DNA of 32,819 bases from Singulisphaera sp. GP187 (GTDB lineage Bacteria > Planctomycetota > GCA-002687715): the NCBI GenBank assembly GCA_945907755.1, contig CAMDTN010000027.1, forward strand, positions 1-32,819, in the 5' to 3' direction. The translations under genes were made by a program, and so were the position numbers. Shown here in pieces: positions 1 through 7,237 of this stretch. The notes below the pieces were generated by a model. That model saw nothing but the letters and a program-made list of their open reading frames with translations, did not search any database and was not told the origin of the DNA. Positions within the stretch are counted from its first letter, which is position 1; each line of letters starts with the position of its first letter.

Positions 1-51
1 GCGCCGTCGACGGGCGGTCGCGCCCGCCATTCCGTATCCAGAGATTCACTC

Positions 52-498
52 ATGCAAAACTTGCAACAACGCCAGCGGACTCGCCGTGGCTTCACCCTTG
101 TGGAAGTTCTGATCGTGCTCGCCATCATCGCCCTGATGGGCGCGCTGGTGGGCACCAATGTCATCGGCGAGCTCTTCCGCAGCCAACGCCAGAAGGCCGA
201 ACTGGACATCGAGGTGCTGAAGCAAGCGGTCAGGCTCTACCAGACCACGGAGTTCGGCAAGCTGCCTCAAGAATCAGACTGGCCGGACTTCCTCTTCGAT
301 GGCAGCAAGAATCACTCAAGCCCCTTCATCGATGTTGACCGTTACGAGAATCGACAAGTCGACGACCCTTGGGGCAATCCCTACACCTACCGCAAACTCG
401 CCAGCTCGGATTTCGAGATCATGTCCTATGGCATGGACGGGCAGCCGGGAGGTGAAGGCGACGACGCCGACATTTCCAGCAAGAAGAGCAGAGAGTAA
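52..498 (+). CDS. gspG: Type II secretion major pseudopilin GspG
   Basis: This 148-residue protein is the major pseudopilin of a type II secretion system, the inner-membrane-anchored subunit that polymerises into the periplasmic pseudopilus. A short basic leader ends in Gly13, followed by the Phe-Thr-Leu-Val-Glu motif. Prepilin peptidase should therefore cut between Gly13 and Phe14, leaving Glu18 as the conserved Glu+5. A hydrophobic helix follows (about 14-36). The globular part carries the family's DPWGNPY motif (about 105-111) and a late acidic YGMDG...GGEGDDADI segment that matches the calcium-binding loop. The frame is open to the window edge, but the ATG at 52 gives a normal leader length; only a weak purine run (AGAG) precedes it. 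It leads a four-gene operon with gspH, gspI and gspJ. Length is normal for the family. Confidence 0.93.
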   Translation: MQNLQQRQRTRRGFTLVEVLIVLAIIALMGALVGTNVIGELFRSQRQKAELDIEVLKQAVRLYQTTEFGKLPQESDWPDFLFDGSKNHSSPFIDVDRYENRQVDDPWGNPYTYRKLASSDFEIMSYGMDGQPGGEGDDADISSKKSRE

Positions 499-501
499 GG
501 C

Positions 502-1158
502 GTGGTCACGCAGCGCACGCACCTTGCATCACGCGCGCGCCGCGGCTTTACCCTCATTGAAACCCTGATGGTGCTGGCTGTATTGGGCCTCATGGGTGCG
601 TTGATGATGACCAACATGGATGGCGTCACGCAGCACGAGCGTCTGCGCGCCGCTGCCCGCAAACTCGCCGGCACCAGCGATTATCTGCGTTCGGTGGCGG
701 CTGGCACCAAGCGCTCCTGCTGGCTGGACATCGACTTCGAGCGCAGCCGTTATCGCTTCCGCCAAGACCCGCCGCAAGATCCGTACGGCCGCTTCATGGA
801 TGTTGATGACGGCCATCTCTTGGATGAATCGGAAGTGACTGTTTGGCGCGAGAACCAAGAGTGGGAGAGCTTGCCCAGCGGAGTCTATTTCCGGCGCCAC
901 TGGATCAACTCCAAGCAGTTCTACGAGAAGAAAACAATCAGCGTTGAATATCAACCCGATGGCACCCTGGACAGTTTCATCCTGTGGTTGCAATCCGCTG
1001 CCGAAGAAGGCAGCAAGGACGGAGCTTGGTTCAGCGTTCAAGTGAACGGACTTTCGGGGCAATCGGAAACCCACGATTACGCAGCCAAGTTTGCCGAAGC
1101 GAACGAATCCGATTTCACCCAAGTTATGGGGAATGACGCACCAGGAGCTGGCAAATGA
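502..1158 (+). CDS. gspH: Type II secretion minor pseudopilin, GspH-like
   Basis: This 218-residue protein starts at a GTG three bases after the gspG stop. The purine-rich end of gspG (GAGAGTAAGG) serves as ribosome binding site. It has a classical prepilin N-terminus: Arg-Arg-Gly15 / Phe16-Thr-Leu-Ile-Glu20, then a hydrophobic helix to about residue 38. The remainder is a mixed basic and acidic globular domain without motifs I can assign firmly. GspH is inferred from the order (second, between G and I) and from the size, which is somewhat longer than the usual 160-200 residues. It would be a minor pseudopilin near the pseudopilus tip. It ends in an ATGA overlap with the next gene, so translation is probably coupled. 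Confidence 0.8.
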   Translation: MVTQRTHLASRARRGFTLIETLMVLAVLGLMGALMMTNMDGVTQHERLRAAARKLAGTSDYLRSVAAGTKRSCWLDIDFERSRYRFRQDPPQDPYGRFMDVDDGHLLDESEVTVWRENQEWESLPSGVYFRRHWINSKQFYEKKTISVEYQPDGTLDSFILWLQSAAEEGSKDGAWFSVQVNGLSGQSETHDYAAKFAEANESDFTQVMGNDAPGAGK

Positions 1159-1877
1159 TGACGAAACCGCGCCTCCACAAAGCTGGTCAAGCGGGCTTCA
1201 CGCTCGTGGAAGTGGTCGTAAGCCTCGTCATCGTCGCGGGTTCGATGATTCCGCTGCTAACGATCTTGGGCCAAGCGGGTGAAGATGTGCTGGTGACCAC
1301 CGAAGAGCGCAAGCTCCGTCACCTGATGCAGATCATCCTCGCGGATGTCGAATTGGGGCCACTCAGCGAAGCTGAAGCCGAGGACGAAGCCCACGAAGAA
1401 GGCGAGAGCGGCGATTTCTCTGGCTTTGGCTCCCCCGACAACCCGGACGAGTACGCCGACTTCGAATGGACCATCGACGTCCTGCGCGAGGAGATTGTGT
1501 TGGGTGGGGCCGACGAGGCCACCCTTGCAGATGCTGGCTTCAGCACCGACTCTTCGGGCCGCATGTTGGGCAGGCCAGTCAGCAGCGATCGTGGCAGCAT
1601 TGAAGAGGATGAAGCGGCAACGGACCCCGAAGGCGAAATCAAGCGCGTGCTCGTGGTGAGCGTGCGCATGATCGGTGAATCCACGGACACCGACCGCGTG
1701 CTGCGCGTCATGACGTACCTGCCGAATCCAGGCGAGGAAGAACGCGATCTTTCCGGCGGCACGGGCGGGGCCGAAGGCGGAGACCGTGGTGGTGCTGCTG
1801 CAGGCGGCGGTACTGACAGTGGTGGACGTGGCGGCGGTAGCGGCGGCGGGACAATCCCCGCTGGAGGACGCAAGTGA
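1155..1877 (+). CDS. gspI: Type II secretion minor pseudopilin, GspI-like, with Gly-rich tail
   Basis: A 240-residue prepilin-type protein whose ATG overlaps the gspH stop (ATGA). The leader ends in Gly14, followed by Phe-Thr-Leu-Val-Glu19, so the processing site and Glu+5 are present. Residues 15-40 form the hydrophobic helix. GspI is normally about 120-130 residues. Here an acidic insert (about 70-90, rich in Glu, Asp and Ala) and a low-complexity Gly-rich C-terminus (about 200-240) nearly double the length. The GspI call rests on its position third in the gspG-H-I-J order and the N-terminus; it could simply be called a minor pseudopilin. It ends in a GTGA overlap with gspJ. Confidence 0.75.
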   Translation: MMTKPRLHKAGQAGFTLVEVVVSLVIVAGSMIPLLTILGQAGEDVLVTTEERKLRHLMQIILADVELGPLSEAEAEDEAHEEGESGDFSGFGSPDNPDEYADFEWTIDVLREEIVLGGADEATLADAGFSTDSSGRMLGRPVSSDRGSIEEDEAATDPEGEIKRVLVVSVRMIGESTDTDRVLRVMTYLPNPGEEERDLSGGTGGAEGGDRGGAAAGGGTDSGGRGGGSGGGTIPAGGRK

Positions 1878-2932
1878 GTACAAACGCAGTGAGCCCCGCG
1901 CGCGGATTCACCCTTATTGAAGTGCTGTTGGCCATGGCCATCACCGCGTTGCTCTTCACGGGGGCGTTCTGGAGCCTGCACCAAGTAGTGCTGACGCGCA
2001 ACGCGGTCAGCAACCGCGCCACGCCGTACATCATGGGCCCAGCGGTGCTGGATGTGATCGCGGCAGATCTTGCCAACGCAGCGTTCTACGACTTGAAAGA
2101 CAACAACGCGTTTTACGCGACGAATGCTGATATCGCCGGGCGCGAAGCCGATGCGCTGTCGTTCGTCACTTGCTCGCGAGCCCATGCGCCCGAAGAATAC
2201 GACGACAAAGAAGACCTACGCGATTCGCATGTGAACGAAGTCGCCTACCTCCTGCGTCGCGGAGCTTCAGGCACCGACTTCCTCGAACTGTGGCGACGCG
2301 AAGACTGGAGTGTTGACGACAAACCGCACAACGAGGGCGACTTTGTGCTGCTCTATGACAAGGTGCACTCGCTTTCCATGCAGTTTGTGCCACGCAGTCC
2401 GAATGCCGAAGGCGCCGAGACACGCGAAGACGCCAACACGGACAACGGCGACCTCGTAGATGGATGGAATGCGGTGAAAGAGCAGAGCCTGCCACGTGCA
2501 GTTCAATTCACGCTGGTGATTTGGGCCCGCGACGATGTGCAAGAAGTGGATGCCAAGGAAGCCGCTGGCGAAGCACGGCTGTACACCTTCAAGCGCTTTG
2601 TAACATTGCCGCAGTTGCACATGTCAGCAGACTCCGAAGAGCAATTGACGGGCTGGGATGGCAAGCTCACAGAACCCACAGCAGCACGCGGCGGCGCTTC
2701 AGCGGCAGCTGCGGCCGCAGGCGCTGGCGGCCCACGCGGGCCAGCACCCGCTGGGCAGCCACCACGCGCTGCAGGCGCAGGCGGTGCTCGCGGGCGCGGC
2801 GGGCGCGGCGGCAGTCAACCCGGTGCAGGCCCTCAAGGCAACCCCTTCCTGCAAGCTCTCCAAGGCCACGGGCGCCCAGCAGGCGGCGGCGGTGGAGGTA
2901 TCAATCTAGGAGCGCTCTTCGGCGGGCACTAA
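1874..2932 (+). CDS. gspJ: Type II secretion minor pseudopilin, GspJ-like, with Gly/Ala/Pro-rich tail
   Basis: This 352-residue protein starts at a GTG overlapping the gspI stop, with a perfect GGAGG site at 1863-1867. The leader Ala-Arg-Gly11 / Phe12-Thr-Leu-Ile-Glu16 is a clear prepilin peptidase site, followed by a hydrophobic helix (about 12-33). The middle part (about 40-270) is a globular domain of the size expected for GspJ, a pseudopilus-tip subunit that binds GspI and GspK. From about residue 272 to the end the protein becomes a Gly/Ala/Pro/Arg-rich low-complexity tail ending in Leu-Gly-Ala-Leu-Phe-Gly-Gly-His. No gspK follows; the next gene, serS, is convergent. GspJ is assigned from order and N-terminus. 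Confidence 0.75.
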   Translation: MSTNAVSPARGFTLIEVLLAMAITALLFTGAFWSLHQVVLTRNAVSNRATPYIMGPAVLDVIAADLANAAFYDLKDNNAFYATNADIAGREADALSFVTCSRAHAPEEYDDKEDLRDSHVNEVAYLLRRGASGTDFLELWRREDWSVDDKPHNEGDFVLLYDKVHSLSMQFVPRSPNAEGAETREDANTDNGDLVDGWNAVKEQSLPRAVQFTLVIWARDDVQEVDAKEAAGEARLYTFKRFVTLPQLHMSADSEEQLTGWDGKLTEPTAARGGASAAAAAAGAGGPRGPAPAGQPPRAAGAGGARGRGGRGGSQPGAGPQGNPFLQALQGHGRPAGGGGGGINLGALFGGH

Positions 2933-2953
2933 GCGTGCCCGGTTCGGCGGGCA
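2923..2953. terminator. Alternative-hairpin junction between gspJ and serS
   Basis: The convergent gspJ and serS stops are 21 bases apart. Arm CGGGCAC (2923-2929) pairs perfectly with GTGCCCG (2935-2941) across a five-base loop holding the gspJ stop. The same middle arm can instead pair as TGCCCG (2936-2941) with CGGGCA (2948-2953). The outer arms lie in an 11-base direct repeat, TTCGGCGGGCA, at 2918 and 2943. There is no T-tract, so this is a candidate bidirectional terminator, not a proven one. Confidence 0.45.
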
Positions 2954-4237
2954 TCAGGCTGGTCGGCTTCGTGGCACCAGGCGCTCGCGGCCGCCCATGT
3001 ATGTGCGCAGTGCTTCAGGAATCACGACACTGCCATCTTCTTGTTGGTGGTTTTCCAACAGCGGAATGAGGATGCGCGGGCTGGCCACCACGGTGTTGTT
3101 GAGCGTGTGGCAGTAGCGCACCTTGCCAGCTTCATCGCGGTAACGCAGTTCCAAACGGCGCGCCTGATAGTCGTGGAAGCGTGAAGCGGAATGGGTCTCG
3201 CCGTAGCCGTTGCGTGAGGGCATCCAAGTTTCAATGTCGAACTTGCGCACTTGCGGGCGGCCAAGGTCACCGTCGCAGACATCCACTACCCGGTAGGGCA
3301 ACTCGAGTGCTTGCAGCAACTCTTCCGCGTTGTTCAAGATGGCTTCGTGCCACTGACGCGACTCGGCCTCGTCGTTCCTGCAAATGACCACCTGCTCCAC
3401 CTTTTGGAACTGGTGGATGCGATACAGCCCACGCGTGTCTTTGCCATAAGTGCCCGCCTCACGGCGATAGCACGGCGAAATCCCCGTCATCTTCAGGGGC
3501 AGTTCTGCGAGGTCCAATATCTCGCCCATGCGATAGGCCGTCACCGGAACTTCGCTGGTGCCGATGAGCCACAAATCGTCCTGCTGCGTGCGGTACGCCT
3601 GCTCCTCGCCACCCGGCAAATAGGCCGTGCCTTCCATGGCTTCCGAGCGCACCATGTGCGGCACAGTCATGGGCGTGAAGCCTTTGTCCATCATGCGCTC
3701 GATCGCGAAACGCAGCACCGCCATTTCCAACAGCACGCCTTCGTTGCGCAGAAAGTAGGTGCGGCTACCGGCAATGCGGGTGGCCCGTTCAATATCGAGG
3801 ATGTCCAAACCGAGGCCAAGGTCCACATGGTCTCGCGGCTTGAACGCAAACTCCCGCGGCACGCCCACGCGCTTCAGTTCCACATTCTCAGAATCGTCGC
3901 GACCACTCGGCACCGCTGGGTCCAACACATTGGGCACCAGCAACAGCAGACGCCGCAAGTCCGCATCCGCAGCAGCCATCTTGCCTTCCGCGGCCTTCAC
4001 ATCCTCTGACAACTGCTTGAGGCCTTCCAACGCTGCGCCGCGCTCCGAAGCTGCAACCTTGCCCAGCTCCTTTGAACGCCGATTCTGCTCGGCCTTGAGG
4101 TTGTCGAATGCTGTCTTGGACTCGCGGCAGGCCACATCCACAGCCAGCACTTGATCGATGTCCACGTCGATACGTTTGCGGCGACAAGATTCACGCACAG
4201 GTTCAGGGTTCTGGCGGATGAATTTGATATCGAGCAT
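2954..4237 (-). CDS. serS: Seryl-tRNA synthetase
   Basis: A 427-residue class II aminoacyl-tRNA synthetase that charges tRNA-Ser, and tRNA-Sec where present, with serine. The N-terminus (about 1-105) has the charged, Lys/Glu-rich composition of the SerRS tRNA-binding coiled coil. The catalytic core follows, with the motif 2 region (SPCYRREAGTYGKDTRGLYR) and the C-terminal motif 3 region around RILIPLLEN. THSASRFHDYQARRL and CHTLNNT are also typical SerRS signatures. Length is standard. The ATG at 4237 has an AGGAG site about 8 bases upstream. It is the last gene of a probable operon after mqnA (16-base gap) and the large secreted protein. Confidence 0.97.
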   Translation of the reverse strand: MLDIKFIRQNPEPVRESCRRKRIDVDIDQVLAVDVACRESKTAFDNLKAEQNRRSKELGKVAASERGAALEGLKQLSEDVKAAEGKMAAADADLRRLLLLVPNVLDPAVPSGRDDSENVELKRVGVPREFAFKPRDHVDLGLGLDILDIERATRIAGSRTYFLRNEGVLLEMAVLRFAIERMMDKGFTPMTVPHMVRSEAMEGTAYLPGGEEQAYRTQQDDLWLIGTSEVPVTAYRMGEILDLAELPLKMTGISPCYRREAGTYGKDTRGLYRIHQFQKVEQVVICRNDEAESRQWHEAILNNAEELLQALELPYRVVDVCDGDLGRPQVRKFDIETWMPSRNGYGETHSASRFHDYQARRLELRYRDEAGKVRYCHTLNNTVVASPRILIPLLENHQQEDGSVVIPEALRTYMGGRERLVPRSRPA

Positions 4238-4253
4238 GGGAATTCTCCTGCCG

Positions 4254-5024
4254 TCAGGCCCCTAGGCGGCGCGCCTCTGCAAGGAAGTGCGCCAAACCCG
4301 CAGCCTCGTCGTCGCCGAAACGGTAGCGAATTCTGCGCGTCAGATAAACCAAGCAGCGCGCTGGATTCAACGCCAAGCGCCGCGCCGCTTCCAGCGCGTG
4401 GCCTGCGATGTTGGCTGCGCCCCGCGCCGCCGCTGCGTCCAACCGAGCAGCAATCTGCGCTAACTCGGGATTCGTGCGCCGCACCGCCCAAACGGCGTAA
4501 ACAAAGGGCAAACCAGTCGCCGCAAACCACTCGGCTCCCAAGTCCAAGCACGGTGTGCCCTGATCCAACGCCAACAGCGCCTTGTCGCCAATCACCAGCG
4601 CCGCGTCGTCGCCGCATGAGAGCGCCTCTTCCCCAACCCTGCGCTCCGTTGGCACAGGACGCGCACCGTGGCGCTCTTGCAGCACCCACCGCGCAAGAAT
4701 CTGGCTGCTGCGCGATTCAGGGTCTAATGAAAGGCGCCGCACGCGCTGCGGCGCAGTGGATAAAAGCAACAGCACGGAATCCACCGCTCCAGCGGATGCA
4801 ATGCAGGCCGTGCCTACTGCCACCAATTCCTGGTTGTGCAGCAGCGCCGCTGCGGGCACCAAACCGGCGTCATAGCGGCCTTCGAGCAGCCCAACAGCCA
4901 CGCGCGCAGGTGGCTCCAAGTGCAGCGACACGCCTGGCGCGTCAGCCAAACCGTCCAACAGCGGCAGCGCATTCACATAGGAGACCGCGCCCAGCCGCAG
5001 CAGACTTAGCTCCCTGCAATCCAA
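4254..5024 (-). CDS. mqnA: Chorismate dehydratase MqnA (futalosine menaquinone pathway)
   Basis: A 256-residue protein of the MqnA/MqnD periplasmic-binding-like fold. MqnA converts chorismate to 3-[(1-carboxyvinyl)oxy]benzoate, the first step of the futalosine route to menaquinone. The N-terminal motif LGAVSYVNALPL, the DAGLVPAAAL segment and the later LVIGDKALL and LDLGAEWFAATGLPFVYAVW segments fit the family. The start is uncertain: the longest frame begins at a TTG (5024) with no obvious ribosome site and overlaps the upstream gene's stop by 19 bases. An AGGGAG within the first codons could serve a slightly later non-ATG start. No other mqn gene is in the window, so the rest of the pathway must lie elsewhere. 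Confidence 0.85.
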   Translation of the reverse strand: MDCRELSLLRLGAVSYVNALPLLDGLADAPGVSLHLEPPARVAVGLLEGRYDAGLVPAAALLHNQELVAVGTACIASAGAVDSVLLLLSTAPQRVRRLSLDPESRSSQILARWVLQERHGARPVPTERRVGEEALSCGDDAALVIGDKALLALDQGTPCLDLGAEWFAATGLPFVYAVWAVRRTNPELAQIAARLDAAAARGAANIAGHALEAARRLALNPARCLVYLTRRIRYRFGDDEAAGLAHFLAEARRLGA

Positions 5025-7111
5025 GCGGAGACGATCTTGCCGAGTGGCTTGTAGTCGGCTTCCATGCGCGCCTCGAAGCCACCGGAGAAATCCTTCTTCA
5101 TTTCCAGTGTCTTCGGCAGGAAAATGAGATCCGCACTCTCGCGGCTATCTTCGTTGTCGGGCTTCTTCATCTTGCCCGTGGCCACCACCGGACCATCCTT
5201 GGCTTTGCGGACAGTGATTGTGGGTAGCGGCGGGCCCATCATGGGCGATTCATACTGCTCGCCAAACGCGCCATAGATTTTTACTTCCTTGGCGGGAATC
5301 AGAATCGATTCCGTTGCGCCGTCTTTTTTCACAGTGGCCTTGAACACAAAGGTGAATCCTTCGTCGCCGGCCCCGCCCATTTTCCATGCAGTCAGCGCGC
5401 TCGGCTGCACATTCAACACCCCCGAGCGACCGCGCGTGATCCAAATGGTGTTTGCCTTGTCGCCGCGGCCTTCGATGATGTAGCCGTGTTGGAATGTGAG
5501 CGCCCCAGGCACCACCCACATGGCCTTGTCTTTGGCCTGCATCAGATCGAAGTAGTAAGTGCTGTCTTCACCGGACCCTGAACAGTTGAGGAACGCCGGA
5601 GTCAGCCCGCCTTTCCACTCGAGGCGCACAGCACCGAGCGGACCGTCGTAAGGCTTCGTGCGCAGCGTTCGACCATTGGCTTCGATCTTCAACTCGAAGA
5701 AATGCCCATCCAAATCGACGTAGCGCGACAGCGCTTGCACCTTCAGTGTCTTGCCCTTGCCTGTGACCAAGCAGTCGATGCCAAAATCGTTGAAGGCACC
5801 ATTGCCATTAACGTCGTGCACAACGACGTCGGCGCCGCGCAGTTTTCCTTTGCTCACCGTGGCGCCGCGGAACTTGAGCCCGATGGAATCTGCAGTGCCG
5901 CCAAAATTGAAGCCCATGAAATTGAACTGCGTGGGCACCGACATCATGGTCTGCCAGATCTTGCCCTTGCTGCCGTCGAGATACACCGCCTCTTTGAACT
6001 CTTGCAGTTCTGGCTTCGGCGCCAACTTGATGCGCAGGCCTTCGCCCTGGGTTTTCTGCTTGCCCTCGGGGTACAAGAACACTTTGCCGCCGTCGTTCAT
6101 GACTTCGCCGCTGCCTGGCAAGAAGGTGGCCTTCTGCGCGGCACCCTTGGCCAACGGAATGGCCGGCCACCAATACCAGTGCCCATTCACCCATCCGAAG
6201 GGGGTGAGATAGGGCGTGTCGCCGACCTTGTCGAGTTTGAACTCGGCGGAGTCTTCCCACTCAATGGGCACGGTGTGCACATTCGGAAGCGGGCCCATCG
6301 GCATGTCTGGACTTCCAGCGGCTCTGGGGGCGTTGCCAGCAGCAGCCGCTTCCGCCGCTGCTTTCTCCAGAGCCTCTTTGTATTTCGCTTTGCTCTCCAC
6401 CATGGGCACTGCGGTGTCCACCAACTCTGGGCGCAGTTTCGCAGCAGTGGCTGCTGCAGTGATGCCACTGTCCAAGTTGTTCTTCGCCATCTCCTGCTGC
6501 GTGTGCCCCTTGGCACCGATCTCCGCCGCACGCTTGTAGTGGTAGATGACCTCGTACCAGTTGGGCACAAGTTCGTGGATCATGGCCATGTAGATGTGGC
6601 CTTGAGCGCCCCAGAAATTGTCGCTGGCAGCTTCCGCCTTGGTCACAACTATCTCGAAATGTGGCAACAATTCGTCGAGCTTCTCGATCTTGCGGAGCTT
6701 GCGCGCCTGATCAAAGGCTGGCCCGCCGCGGCCAACGGCATCCCACATTTCCAGCTTGGCCTGCTTCTGCTCCGTTGTCAGTCCGCTCAGCCACGCGTAA
6801 CGCTTGGCAAGGTAATCGCTCTTCTGACCCACCAGTCGATAGATGGTGGCAAGCCCTTCCAACGTCTTTAGCGCTGCTTCGGCAGCAGCTTTCGACGCAT
6901 CGCCCTCGTCGATGCTGAGACGGCACCACTCGTGCTCGTACAGATAGAAGCCGTCCCTTGATGCGTCATAGTTGTTCGACACCAACTCGCGCTGCTTCAC
7001 GAAGTCATCCGCTTTGACGGCGGCAGCGAAGTCTTGAATGAAGCGTTGTGGCCCTTGGGCCACAAGGGAGGCCAGCGCGAAGAACACGAGTGCGATGGTG
7101 CGCAAAAGCAT
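5006..7111 (-). CDS. Large secreted protein of unknown function with TPR-like N-terminal half
   Basis: I do not recognise this 701-residue protein. The ATG at 7111 is chosen because it follows a GAAGGG site and opens directly into a signal peptide (MLLRTIALVFFALASLVAQG, cleavage near residue 20). The same frame extends 31 codons further upstream but without these signs. Residues about 25-260 are helical and Ala/Lys-rich. They include a segment resembling tetratricopeptide repeats (around IYMAMIHELVPNWYEVIYHY, then KRAAEIGAKG), so this half may be a protein-interaction scaffold. The rest (about 290-700) is rich in Gly, aromatic and polar residues, looks beta-rich and has many DG turns and short repeats of strand-like segments. 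It has no catalytic motif I can name. It is probably periplasmic or cell-surface. It heads a minus-strand operon with mqnA and serS. Confidence 0.7.
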   Translation of the reverse strand: MLLRTIALVFFALASLVAQGPQRFIQDFAAAVKADDFVKQRELVSNNYDASRDGFYLYEHEWCRLSIDEGDASKAAAEAALKTLEGLATIYRLVGQKSDYLAKRYAWLSGLTTEQKQAKLEMWDAVGRGGPAFDQARKLRKIEKLDELLPHFEIVVTKAEAASDNFWGAQGHIYMAMIHELVPNWYEVIYHYKRAAEIGAKGHTQQEMAKNNLDSGITAAATAAKLRPELVDTAVPMVESKAKYKEALEKAAAEAAAAGNAPRAAGSPDMPMGPLPNVHTVPIEWEDSAEFKLDKVGDTPYLTPFGWVNGHWYWWPAIPLAKGAAQKATFLPGSGEVMNDGGKVFLYPEGKQKTQGEGLRIKLAPKPELQEFKEAVYLDGSKGKIWQTMMSVPTQFNFMGFNFGGTADSIGLKFRGATVSKGKLRGADVVVHDVNGNGAFNDFGIDCLVTGKGKTLKVQALSRYVDLDGHFFELKIEANGRTLRTKPYDGPLGAVRLEWKGGLTPAFLNCSGSGEDSTYYFDLMQAKDKAMWVVPGALTFQHGYIIEGRGDKANTIWITRGRSGVLNVQPSALTAWKMGGAGDEGFTFVFKATVKKDGATESILIPAKEVKIYGAFGEQYESPMMGPPLPTITVRKAKDGPVVATGKMKKPDNEDSRESADLIFLPKTLEMKKDFSGGFEARMEADYKPLGKIVSAWIAGS

Positions 7112-7237
7112 GAGTGGGACCCTTCTCAGTGACGCGCGCTGCTCTTGGAAACTCGCAGCATCGGGTCGCCAGAAGTCTATACGCAGGGCCTGCGTCCGCG
7201 GCAAGCTCGGGGCTGCGTGTGATCAATGGCCGCTCTG

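Noticed and set aside
1-51. Possible end of an upstream gene or an earlier gspG start
   Set aside because: All three plus frames stay open at the edge, so no gene end can be placed; a GGGCG/CGCCC hairpin is too short to call.
5702-6871. Long plus-strand frame of 389 codons inside the secreted-protein gene
   Set aside because: It is antisense to a gene with a signal peptide and ribosome site, has His/Arg/Gly-skewed composition typical of shadow frames and no recognisable motif.
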